Positions 23,661-34,410 of a DNA stretch of 64,000 nucleotides are shown piece after piece (the first letter of the stretch is position 1; each line of letters begins with the position of its first letter). The stretch is from Ceratothoa steindachneri. Its lineage: Eukaryota; Arthropoda; Malacostraca; Isopoda; Cymothoidae. The DNA is taken from assembly GCA_963969495.1 (NCBI GenBank), contig OZ018338.1, positions 45,267,206 through 45,331,205 of the forward strand. The letters run 5' to 3'. The notes under the pieces are model-generated. The model was not told the DNA's origin. It did no database searches and worked only from the letters and a program-made list of their open reading frames with translations. The position numbers were made by a program, and so were the translations under genes.

Positions 23661-24081
23661 CCCCTCCATTCCAGGGGAAGTTGTCACTTCGAAAAAAAAA
23701 GAAGGGACAACGATAGAGCTCCGTTGTGGGGAACTCGTTTTCTTGTACTAACCGTACCTTTATGCACCTAGCTAGTATTACCTCAATACATATGATTATT
23801 TTGATCTTTTGATTATATGGGAAAATAACCTTTAATACAAACTTAATCATAAAAGGGACATGGAGCAATGAAATGATATAAAATTAGTACATATGGGACA
23901 AAATAATTTTTACGTAATTTAATGGGTACAAATATATATACATACGAGAAAAAAAATAAAAATAGACATTGAGCCACAAAATTCAGACATATACATTAAG
24001 TAATTATATTACAAGAGAATCTAATTTAAGTCGTACAAGACGGTATATACATACATGGAGATCCTAATCCTTCGAATATAA
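23661..24081 (-). other. Polypurine tract and 3' untranslated segment of element D
   Basis: Purine tract adjoining the LTR, then AT-rich sequence with no open frame of note. No integrase lies between RNase H and the LTR, even in the copy that keeps RT. Confidence 0.6.
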
Positions 24082-25930
24082 TTAATCTACACTATTTGGT
24101 AACGCATTCCTACTGAGTGCGTCAGCGACCTGGTTATCGGAACCTTATATATAATTTATCTTAAATTGGTACTCTTGCAAGAGTAAACACTAGCGCATAA
24201 TTCGGCCGTTGGAGTGTCGTACATTCCGAATATAGGCCACCGGGCGGTGGTCAGTTCCGATCTCAAATTCTTTTCCTATCAAGTACATTTTGAATTTGTC
24301 TATAACCAAGATAATTGATAGAGCTTCCTTCCCTATAGTGGCATATCTTTTTTCGCGTGGTAATAATTGGCGACTAGTATATGCAACTGGATGACTCGTT
24401 CCGTCATCCTCGTATTGAAGGAGCACACCTCCAATGCCCTCGTTGCTCGCGTTGGTCTCATCCTAAAGGATTTTTCCGGGTTGGGCAACTTCAAGATTGG
24501 GGCAGAAATGAGCTTACTCTTGAGCTGATTAAAATGGGAAATAGCGAAATCATTCCAACGTAGACGATCGGTGGAATTATTTTTTAAAGGGAGCTGAGTG
24601 GCGCCGCAATTGCAGCGAAATTCGGGACAAATCGCCGATAGTAAGAAGCTGATCCTAGAAATGATCTTAATTGCTTCTTAGTATTCGGGAGGGGCATGTC
24701 GGCGATTGCCTTAATCTTGTCCTCATGGGACCTAACTGGCTTTGTCCTATTTTGAAACCCAAGTATTTTATGGTTTCGTGGGCAAAATGGCATTTGCTGG
24801 GGCCAATGGTGAGGCCCTTTTCGCGCAGTCGCTCGAAGAGAGCTAATAGGGTGGATAAGTGATGACTCCATTCACGAGTAGCGACGTAGACGTTATCGAA
24901 GTAAAAGGATACATTTGGAAGTCCATCCAACATCCTTCTCATGAGATGGTTATAGTTGCTACAAGCGGTCACGATGCCAAAAGGAAGGCGCTTAAATTGC
25001 ATTAAGCCTTTCTCCGTTGCAAAGGCGGTATATGCTTTCACATTGGGCCGGAGGGCAATTTGATAATACGCCTTGCACAAATTGAGTTCTGAAATAAACT
25101 TGGCGTTTTCAAAAAGGTGGAGGTTTTGGTCTACCAACGGGATGGGCTTGGCGTCGAACACAGTTACTGAATTTAACTTCCGAAAGTCGATGCACCCTCG
25201 ATAAGAGCCTTCAGGTTTCTTGACTATGACGATTGGGGAACAATAACTAGAGGTGCAAGGTTCTATTATGTCTAAACTAATTAAATTATCAACTTCGGCG
25301 TTAAAAGCTTGGCGTAAATGAATCGGCATGGGATAGGGTTTTGAACGGACGGGTTCTAAGGTTGTTAATTTAATATCATGCTTGAAACTAGTAGCGCATC
25401 CAGGCTTCTCTGAAATAACCTCGTTGAACTGACATAATAGTTCTTGTAGCTGACTCTTTTGATGTGGTGTCAGCTGCGCGTCGAAATCCATGTCGAAGGG
25501 ATCAAAATTCTCGCCTGGTAGGGAAAGAAGAGGGTAATCGGCATCAGGTTGGATGCACACTGTCTGTATTACATTAAGGGACTCCGCGGGGTAATCCTCT
25601 TCAAGCGCCGATGTTTCGTCCAGTGCCACGAACGTATCTCCATGGGCGCGTTGGGAGTACTTTTTTTCTTTGGCTCCACGGACAGTCTCCGTGTCCTTGT
25701 TTTGGGCCTTATCCCTTAAGATTGTTAATACGTCACACTCCTTTTGTGCCGTCCTAAAGTCCTGATTAAGGATCTCCGAGAATTCGGACGGTATCAGGGT
25801 TCTGATGGGGACGGGCTCCTGGGCTTCTTTCTTAACTCGGCCTCAAGGAAGGGTGGCCTGGGACTCAGGGTCAGAACTTACTTAAGGGCTCTGTCCTATA
25901 AGTACGGAACAGAATGGTATGGGTGGTGAA
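24082..25930 (-). pseudogene. pol: Ty3/gypsy pol: linker, reverse transcriptase, RNase H (element D)
   Basis: The most complete pol of the array. From 25930 a charged linker leads into RT (25560-24850), with LRQAFNAEVDNLISLDIIEP, SYCSPIVIVKKPEGSYRGCI, DFRKLNSVTVFDAKPIP and MQFKRLPFGIVTA. The active-site box reads SFYFDNVYVA where family members have Y-x-D-D, so the second aspartate is replaced by asparagine. The thumb follows (ERLREKGLTIGPSKCHFAHE). A 2-base deletion near 24725, judged against copy A, shifts the frame. RNase H (LLQYEDDGTSHPVAY, GTDHRPVAYIRN) ends NQVADALSRNALPNS with a stop at 24082. Gag, most of protease and integrase are deleted between 25930 and the LTR at 25931. Inactive by three criteria. 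Confidence 0.9.
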
Positions 25931-26473
25931 ATGTCAACATGCTCAAAGAACAATGGCTGTTCTAACGTTGTTCTCTTTCTAAACAACAGGGGGGAGGGCT
26001 TGTCGACTTGGCGTCTTGAAGGCTCGAACCTTGGCACTCAAGGGATATTGTCCTCTTCTGGACAAAAATAGTGGATCTCGAGGTAGAGGGCCCCTGGTGC
26101 ACAAGGTGAGGCCGGATTGGCGTGATGTCTCGCGAAGATAATCTGGATCTGATCTGATCAAAATCGGTAAAGTTTCCATATAAATAGTCGGAGCTATTCC
26201 CTTGTTGTAGGGGACAATGGAGTGGGGGCTTCGAGGGACAGCCACAGCCGCGCATCGGAACATACCTTATCTGCCCATAAGCCTAACTTAATCTGGCGAG
26301 ATCGACGCATGGATAGAAACGGAGGGGGGGGGATGAACCTTCTTGGTTAAATATTGACTCAGGTGGCGATAAGGCGCTCGGCTTAGACGCGAAGATGCAA
26401 GTGGGTAGCAACGTGTTTCTAAACAACATGTGATAGCGGTTGAATTTAAGCGGCCTCAGACCGTTCTATCACA
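25931..26473 (-). repeat. Truncated 5' LTR of the younger gypsy element
   Basis: This is the right-hand part of the family 1 LTR, beginning in the hairpin subrepeat (TGTCAACATGCTCAAAG) and ending CTATCACA at 26473. Its left part was lost together with gag in one deletion. The right flank is CACAC followed by host gag, so this is the true outer end of the inserted element. Confidence 0.7.
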
Positions 26474-26478
26474 CACAC
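26474..26478. other. Target-site duplication, right side
   Basis: CACAC follows the LTR end at 26473 and pairs with 10124-10128. On the minus strand the host gag reads towards a CCHC knuckle (PIVCYSC in the related element at 38.86 kb), and the insertion falls inside this codon run. Confidence 0.6.
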
Positions 26479-27371
26479 AATGGTCCTTTTGGGGAACAAC
26501 GAAGCAGGGGGGGGGGGTTAACTTCACGGTCGTCTGACGAGAAGAGAGGTTTGGGTTTGGCATACCCAGTCACCTTCCCGAACTTATTCCAATTATTTGG
26601 AACAAATTTGTTCTTGCTAGTTTTTGATTCACGAGATGGGGGTTCTGATCTCTTCCCTCGTTTTAGATAACAGTTGTAGCTAGCCACGTAGACGTCTACC
26701 TCATCAATGCATTCCTTAAGAGTGTGGCACCCCGGTCCTTCGCGAAAGATCTGATTTCCGAAGAGAGTTACGCAAGAAATTGCTCCTTGAGGACGAAATT
26801 GACCAGGGCTCGTATTCATGAGGCACTATGGACGCGTCAACTCCAAAATTAAATTGACGCTGTAAGGAGTCACTAAACTGTCGCAAGGCCCGATTAGGTT
26901 GAATGCGACAGTGTCTAAATTTAGCTCGATAGAAATCCGGGAACATGTTGTAAGCGGCGAGTAACTAGCCTTTTATTAATGAGTAATCAATTGTTGCCTT
27001 TGATGAAAGGGAGATAAATATTTTTAGGAGTTGAGAGCTCAAGAGGGGCAATAATTATGCTACGCCGCCTGTCTCGATGACCCACTGGTTCACCTCGAAG
27101 ATCTTCTCGAAGTGGTTGAGATAAGACCCGAAGTCTTCTCCTTATTTAAAAACGGGGAGTTTTATGGTCGCAGACTGCAGTGCATCTAGCCTATAACTCG
27201 AGGAGTTTATAGAGAGCGTCTCGTTCCTCGCTCTGCTCATCTCCAATTCCTGTAAGCGAATTCTCTCTCTTTCTTCTCGTTTCTATTCTCTTTCTTCTCT
27301 GTAGGCCATCAAATCTTCTCCACTAATTCCGAGTGACTCACCTTGGTCCTTAAAAATTCAAACGTCGACAT
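26479..27371 (-). pseudogene. gag: Host gypsy gag, N-terminal part
   Basis: Structural capsid/nucleocapsid protein of the older gypsy element. The start is the ATG at 27371 (MSTFEFL), chosen because the plus-strand relative at 37990 begins MSSFNIF. A charged coiled-coil-like segment follows (GESLGISGEDLMAY, REERERIRLQELEMSRARN). Next are a capsid region (KLPVF, FGSYLNHFEKIFEVNQW), then AYNMFPDFYRAKFRHCRIQP, RQFSDSLQRQFNFGVD and LKECIDEVDVYVASYN, and a basic, serine-rich end. Several frameshifts and stops are present. The reading stops where the younger LTR is inserted. The rest of gag (knuckle) is at 10123. About 300 residues are represented. Confidence 0.8.
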
Positions 27372-27904
27372 GCTCGCTGGTTTAGCGATGTGCACAACAA
27401 TAAAAAATAAATTAAAGCGCGAAAACGACTATAGTGGAATTATGGGTTCTGTACGCACGGACTGAAGCGCGAATGGTTTTGCTAACCAACGAATACAGAA
27501 ACAACAAGGGGGGGGGAACACTGGCGAGAGCGCTTTTGAGGTTGAGATTTCACTGTAATTGAGACGAGAGCCCAGTTATACGAAGAATAATACTATTTAT
27601 CTATACCTTTAAATTATGGCACGAGATGAGCCCTCGAAGGGTATCAATTAAATTCTGTGGGAGAATAAAATTAACAGTTAACTCGGTCACTCGACAATCA
27701 ATTCATAAAATAAAATTGGGAACGGGAACAAATAGACTTCGCAAAATAGGTATGTAATAGTTATTTCTCACCTTTTAAACTCTAGAACCGGAACTAAAAT
27801 TAACCAACAATTAACAATTTAAGCAAAGTTAACCAATAGACTGATTAAATTTAAATAAATTGATTGACCAAGATTAATCCCATCAACCTCATACCAAATT
27901 AATA
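27372..27904 (-). other. Host gypsy 5' untranslated segment
   Basis: Noncoding sequence between LTR and gag start. A minus-strand stretch beginning TGGTATGAGG at 27895 could be a primer-binding site. It lies a few bases from the degenerate LTR end and I cannot match it to a tRNA. Confidence 0.4.
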
Positions 27905-29147
27905 TAGATCTCGTAGATTAACCCCGCACACTTTACACCAGATAAATATAGATGTCGTAGGTTAACCCTACACACCTTACTCCAGTTTAATATATATATC
28001 GTAGAATATGGTCTAGGTTACCCTTTATAATATAAGCCGAGTGCAAATTAACTGAAAATAGGTTGGCCAATAGTCGACTATCTTGGAGTTGGGGATAACA
28101 GAAAAAGTGGTACAAAATAGCTTTACTAATATGTAAATTAATATTATTTTACAAGGCTAAAAGGAGTTTTAACATAAACTATAAACAAATTAGATTTACA
28201 CGGATCTCAACAGCGAAAAAGGCAAGGGAGACATAGTGAGTGCGGTCACCGTACAAACAAACGGACAATATGAACCGAGGGACGCCGTGACGACCTTGAG
28301 CGTAAACTAAGCCGATGATGAGGCTTAAACTAGGGGTAACAGAGAGAACACTTGCACAGGATAGTTGCGCGTTGCTGTTACCTCGAAGATTTGGTTCGAG
28401 GGAGTAATCCTCGTCTTGGCGAAAAATTCAAACAATAATCTCTGGATAATTACTATTGTGGTGGGGGTGAACTTAAATCTTGCTTTCGACTAACACGAAT
28501 CGAGATTCCGCGCACCGCGTTCGAGGAGCCGTGGAAGCTGGTTGAGGTAGACTCACTCGAATTAACGAGAATGCCGAGAGTTTAGGGATTCTGCGAAAAT
28601 TTTGCAGAGTCCAACGGAACGCGAATAGCGGGTACCAACAGGGGTCGGCAGAGGATACTGAGGAGTCAGGGAGGACGGCGGATACTAGGCGGATTTGAGG
28701 GGTCAGGGACGATGGCGGATACTCGGCGGATACTGCCTTCCAACTCTTGCACCGGAGGATTAACAGGGGTCGAATGGGATTTCTCCCCCCTCTGTCTGAA
28801 GGGGAGGGGGTTATAGGGTCAGACGCATCGCTAGACGGGAATAAACTCTGCCTTTTAACGCGAGGGCGAAAAAGTTCTTAAGCTTTGCCTGACTTTGTCC
28901 GACTTTAGATGGGAACTTCTGAGCTCTCACACTTGTCGCAGGTTTCTGTGAAGGCGGCATTTCAGGTCATCGCGGCGTCTCACGGCGTCCCCTCATTTCG
29001 CCCCATAATTAGCGCAGACGAAAAGATCACCTAGGTGTCTGTTGTCTCTTTCTCTTTCTCTCTCTCTTTCTTCTCTATTGTAGAGCAAGGGCTCGTGTAT
29101 CTCTTTTCTTCTCTCTCTCTTTCTCTCTCTCTCTTTGATCTCTGACA
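27905..29147 (-). repeat. Host gypsy 5' LTR (family 2)
   Basis: The right end CTCTGACA is at 29147. The left end lies near 27905, where the expected TG is altered (TCTCGTAG). Near the left end are about three short tandem copies around TAGATGTCGTAGGTTAA. The 3' counterpart is split over 7373-8975 and its duplicates. Bases 28815-29147 contain the uninterrupted GCGGC site used by the family 1 LTR elsewhere. A CT-rich tract lies at 29038-29137. The right flank is not purine-rich, which agrees with a 5' LTR bordering outside sequence. Confidence 0.65.
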
Positions 29148-29339
29148 CTCGAATAGGACCTATCTTTTCGTTCAAATATAGTTATTCATTCTTCATTAAT
29201 CATTTGCTTTGTATAAATATATTTTGTCGAAGTGATCAGTCGAATATTGTTATTGAGTTCTTAAGTGGTTTTGTAGCTTGTGCTTTATCCCATTGTGATA
29301 GTTTGAAATATTCAGAGATCCTCAGGCGCCTTATGACTA

Positions 29340-30785
29340 CCACTTAAAGTACAAAACTCCGACAGAAATATTGGGGTAACAAAATCCAATAAACTAACCA
29401 AATTGGTTTGTTAGACAAAAATTTCTATACGAAAAAATTACAGGATTTATTCAATGATACAATCATTTATGAGAAATTATCTTCCAGCCCTTTGAATAAA
29501 AAAACTAAAATCTTCAACAAAACTCACAAAATTGCTTAAACGATCCAATCTACACCTTATACATCGTTTTAAACCTACCAAACTTAACTTCCCCGTATGT
29601 ATAGTGGGCCTAAAACCCACAAAAGACTAATGTTAGCCACTCCGACCTACTATATCGTGTATTGACTCTCATATATACAAACTCTCGAAGTGGTTTGCCT
29701 CCCTTCTCCCTGACGCCATTGGATTGACACCCCCTTCCCAATGAATCCATTCCTCGGATTTAATAGAAAAATTGGAAAATTTAACATGGAATGTAGCCGC
29801 CTATTTAGCTTTGATGTACATAGCATGTTCAACAATGTCTTAGTTAATGAAGCTCTTGATGTTATATCTAAGGCATTAATTAGACAATCCGATATAATAC
29901 CGACCGTTATGCAAAAATTAAATTACAAATCTCTTAAAACTATGTTACTGACAACTTATTCATTAGTGAAATGGGTTTCTTCCGTCAAAAATATGGAATT
30001 AGCATGGGCAATCCCTTATGGCCCATATTATGTAATTTTTTATTGAACATTTTGAAGTTATATTACTATCTTCTGTTATTCCACATGCAACTTTTGTATG
30101 CTTTAGGTATGTAGACGATGGCATATAAATTTGACCTATAAAAAGTTTAAATTTATTCGATAATTTCTTTAGAAATCTTAACCACCTCCATTCCACCGTC
30201 AATTTTAAAGTAGAATGGGAAAAAGAAAATTAATTGTATAGTTTTTCTCGATGTCAAAATTGTAAGAGTCATTGAAAAAATTACCTTCACTGTGTATCGT
30301 AAACCAACCCATTCTATCTCTTACATACACTTCTTTTCACATCATGATGTTAGCATTAAAAAAGCCGTTGCAACAGGTATGTCTTTGCGAGCACTTATAA
30401 TCCTTGATCCTTGCTTTTAAGAAGACGAGATTACATATACAACCTGCACATTTACTGAATTAAGTTATATCCTCACCGTCATTAATGAGAGATTATCTAA
30501 AGCTAAATCTACATACTACCGCCTAAGGATCAAAACAAATACCATAATCAAATCCACAAATCTTTCCCTTCGACTAAGCCCATGGATTAGCCAAATGAGA
30601 CAGGTGTATATTTAATCCCGTCTGAATCCACTAAGTTTTCCTCGTTCTACATAAGAGAGAGTGGGAGAACGGTGAAAAAACGAATATATGAACATGAAAG
30701 TGATGTCAAGCGAGTCAATACTACATCCAGTATTTTTAAACAAATTAACAATTACAAACACCAAGTCGATTATTAAAATCCCAAA
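29340..30785 (+). pseudogene. Penelope-like retroelement (RT and GIY-YIG remnant)
   Basis: Penelope-like elements join a telomerase-related RT to a GIY-YIG endonuclease. Across frames on the plus strand I read LRPTISCIDSHIYKLSKWFA (about 29636-29695) and LFSFDVHSMFNNVLVNEALD. Then come AMG-like ISMGNPLWPIL and the catalytic RYVDDG with YVDD at 30108-30119. After these are FKVEWEKEN, VYRKPTHSISYIHFFSHHDV and KAVATGMSLRAL, typical of this family downstream of the catalytic box. Near 30640-30770, FYIRESGRTVKKRIYEHESD matches the second half of a GIY-YIG domain. Many frameshifts and stops are present. No terminal repeats were identified. Bases 29148-29340 hold nothing I recognise. Confidence 0.8.
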
Positions 30786-31115
30786 TAATATATAGTTATA
30801 AATATTTCTGCAAAAGAAAAATTGTAGAATAGATAATAATAGCAGAAATTGCCAATTTCAATCTTTCTGAAGGTCAATTTTAATTTAGCTTCTATTCCCG
30901 GAACCTGATCGTAAACAGTAGAGTTAATGATCTTAAAACCACATCCCATGATTAATGGCTTCTTTTCTTTTTTTCTTTTGTGCTGTTTTGAGGCTGTGTA
31001 GCGACTTTGTTATCCATTCCATTCTCAGTATACGATGAAGAGGGTATGTTAAACTTCGTACCGAATCTAGTCTCTCTCTTAAATAAATTTTATGCTCATA
31101 TACACTGGTTTTAAT
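30786..31115. other. No recognisable feature
   Basis: AT-rich sequence after the Penelope relic. It may include its 3' end. No repeat or coding signal recognised. Confidence 0.4.
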
Positions 31116-31118
31116 ATC

Positions 31119-31179
<61 letters not shown>

Positions 31180-31211
31180 TACATATTAATAATATATATA
31201 TATATATATAT
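31116..31211. repeat. (TA)n microsatellite
   Basis: Alternating TA with a few interruptions (AAATATACATATTAATAA). Confidence 0.95.
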
Positions 31212-31659
31212 CTTATAATTTAGAGGCCGTTCCACTTTTCACTTTTTCTTAGTCAGTTCGGTTTTTGAGGGTGTCGTGATGGCCATTCGGTGTTCGTGAA
31301 TGAGATGGAAAATGAATTGCTTCTGTTCCTCATCCTTCGTCAGCGTCGCATCATACGCCTATGAGAGGGCCACTCCTCGTTCAGTTACGTCGTTCAACAC
31401 ACTCAAGCTTTGTCTCTGGCCTGAAAGTTCTTGTACAGCTTTTTGCCCTTCCAAACCAAAGGATCCATTTCCAGCAAGCCCTGCTTCGCTTCTTAGACTC
31501 TGCCTTTCTTCAAGACGTCAAAAACAGGATGCGATCTTTTGGGGAAGAAGACATCACGGCGGATGTCTCGTGTCTCTTTGATTTTTGCCCTGCGTTGGCG
31601 ATCTTCGGTCGGATTTTTGTCTTCATCCGAGTTACGCACTCGGCATTCATCTTGTTTGG

Positions 31660-33215
31660 GACCCGTCGTTAGACAGGCAAAGGCCAACCAAATTTTCCAC
31701 CAAATACCAGATATGCCGTTGGAGGGCATTGCTCGCGGTTGTAGCGACATTCATCTAGCTCCTGTACTTCTGGAGTTCAGTCAGCACAGCATGTCAATGT
31801 ATGGGTCTTGGGATGACAAAGGGGCTTTGCGCCAAAAGCATACGTACATCATAGCAATAAACAGCACCATGTCGGTCACATTACACTAATCTTGTTTCGT
31901 TGTCGTGAACAAATGTCGGAACAGGAACATCTTGAGGCAGTAGATGCCCTTTGTTACCCACCTCGCGGGGTGGATGGCACCAGGGGCATGAATCGATGGT
32001 TGAGTCGATGTGCCCCCTCACTCCCGAGAAGCGGGGATGCGAGCTGCAGGAATTCGAAGTAGTCATCGCGCGGACATTTTGTTGGATCAGACAGGGCCGA
32101 TGCCAGGTATCCAAAGATGACTCAAAAGACGTAAGAGAAGACAATCCCTAACACATGATGGCAGCACGCCAACATTGCCAGCTTATTTGCAAAACCTTCC
32201 TCGATCTGAAAGCCAGTGTTGCTTGCAGTTGTATCGAAGTCCTACCAACTACTACCAAGACTCGAGCCATTCCAGACAAGCTGCGAACTGAGTTTCCCCA
32301 GTACTTTGGGCGGCAATTAAAATACCCTCCCTTTTCCTCCATCATCTTTCTGTCCCAATGCAGGAGAAGGAGACCAGCTGCTTGGAAGTTATTCCGTGCT
32401 AGTACATCTTAGATTTGGCATGTGTGACTACGCGACCGCTGTATCAAACTTCGCGACAACGTCATATCATAAATATCATGGCCCGGTGCCTGTGCGACAG
32501 CGCCAGTGACGAACTCTGCACCTTGATTTGGGAGATTGACTCGATCTAAAATGCCGACGACTAATGGGGTTTGGAAGATGTTCTTGGGTCTCATCGACAA
32601 AGGACAAGATGTACAAGCTGAAGTTGAGGGTCGGTAGTCGTATTCATTCTGTAAACCTCTGATGATATGGATTTTGAACTGAAGGAATCAGCGGCACCTT
32701 GTAATATGACCTCTCGTTCGTCGTGTTTCTGCTTGAGAGAGGTTTCTTGGTCATTTTTCTCCCCAAGCCTGGCCTCAACTCCATATTTTTTCACGTCGAT
32801 ACCTGCAATTTTGCACGAGAAAAGTCCTCAGGAGGCATATTGAGGAATTTCTTGTCTTCTTCCTTGGTCAATTTCTAGAGAACATCGCTTGTGGCAACAT
32901 CTAAGAGATCTTGAAGGTCATCCAGGAACATCAGCTCCTTGACACGGTCCGACTCTCCCCCACTAGTCCGGTATTTCTTGAGTGCTTGGTATTCGTCGTG
33001 GATTCCTCGAAGTTTCCTGACACAAGCATCCCTCCACTCTATCGGGATCTTGGCCCTTTGTTATGTGGTGAGGAGCTCGCCATATGCCAAGTTCAGGCCT
33101 TACGAGATGGTCTTCTTTTCTACGACGTGATGGAACAGGTACAACGAAAGTACATCTCGCTTACTTACATAGAAGACGGGCACATGACAGGGAATCAACA
33201 GGCTTCCAGAGAAGC
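31660..33215 (-). pseudogene. Degraded copy of a multi-copy uncharacterised protein family
   Basis: Read on the minus strand across frames: IPIEWRDACVRKLRGIHDEY and FLDDLQDLLDVATSDVL (33070-32900), TKEEDKKFLNM, then TPLVVGILDRVNLPNQGAEF with GHDIYDMTLSRSLIQRSR (32580-32420). Then come GTGETQFAACLEWLESW and FDTTASNTGFQIEEGFANKL followed by LACCHHV (about 32310-32150). From memory, this order (a short N-terminal domain ending in DLLDIAHAD-like sequence, a GHD segment, and FDTT-x-x-NTG with ACRHH) recurs in uncharacterised multi-copy proteins of arthropods and cnidarians. I suspect a transposase-related RNase H fold, but that is inference. Stops and frameshifts make it inactive. The downstream part to about 31660 is less clear. 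Confidence 0.45.
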
Positions 33216-33418
33216 CAACACTCGGGGCTCGAACGAATAATGATTGCTATAACATGAAAATAAGAAAAAAAAGATTAAAAGTGGCGTGACCTCTAAATAC
33301 AATTCTATCGTGATGAAATTTCGCACAAAAGAAGAGGAATGCAACACGAAAAAAAAGCAGTGGTGTGGACAATGGATCTGTACACTTTGAAATTTTACTC
33401 CCTCTCTTTTGGACCCCC

Positions 33419-33961
<543 letters not shown>

Positions 33962-34095
33962 GTGATATGGACAGTGAGCCTTTAAATTGTGAGCGGGTAA
34001 GAGGATGGATGTGTTATAAAAGTTCCTTAAAAGTTCCTAGCTTAGGGAGATACTGGGTTTGATGGGGTAACGCTTTGGGCGAAATATAGTTACTG

Positions 34096-34339
34096 TGCCT
34101 GGTAGCTTAGCGGTGAAGCATCTGACCGGCAATCAGCAGACCCGGGTTCGAGTCCCGGCCAGGAATTCAAAACTTTTTTTCCCCTGGCGTTATTTCTGTC
34201 TTCTCGGTAAAGGCTCGCCTTCACTGTGCCGCTCTCTGCTCCTTTTGATTCTGGATTCTCCTAATGTCCCTCTCTCTTGCCTTTAAAAAAACTCCGGTTT
34301 CTTGTCTCATTTGCTCATTCGCGTCCAATTCTTATTCCT

Positions 34340-34407
<68 letters not shown>
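34096..34407 (+). mobile_element. tRNA-derived SINE with (TA)n tail
   Basis: The head (34096-34165) folds as a tRNA. Acceptor CCTGG pairs with CCAGG, the D stem is GCTT/AAGC, the anticodon stem CTGA/TCAG has loop CCGGCAA (anticodon GGC, alanine-like, though position 33 is C where U is normal), and the T arm is CCGGG-TTCGAGT-CCCGG. This gives a perfect Pol III B box, GGTTCGAGTCC. A body of about 150 bp follows, also present at 33665-33825, and the 3' end is (TA)n at 34340-34407. A functional tRNA gene is less likely because the body is repeated and position 33 is altered. Confidence 0.7.

Positions 34408-34410
<3 letters not shown>

Larger units (their letters stand above)
12061..24570. repeat. 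Two near-identical 6150-bp tandem units
   Basis: From about 12061 to 18210 the sequence repeats at 18211-24570 with a constant offset of 6150 bp. Line-by-line reading finds very few differences (for example one C/T at 15852 versus 22002). The preceding unit (about 6230-12060) is a diverged relative with small indels, including a 55-bp gap near 9697. Both edges of the identical block lie inside RNase H or linker sequence, as expected for unequal exchange between homologous pol regions. An assembly duplication cannot be excluded from sequence alone. Confidence 0.85.

Noticed and set aside
27883..27895. Primer-binding site of the host gypsy (TGGTATGAGG on the minus strand)
   Set aside because: It is offset from the LTR end and could not be matched to a known tRNA 3' end, so it is mentioned only as a possibility.
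29038..29137. CT-rich tract as an independent microsatellite or promoter
   Set aside because: It is part of the LTR, and a shorter version of the same tract occurs in the other LTR copies (near 8918, 15018 and 21168).
34096..34165. Functional tRNA-Ala gene
   Set aside because: The loop position before the anticodon is C where U is normal, the anticodon stem is short, and the following body is repeated nearby, so a SINE head is the better reading.
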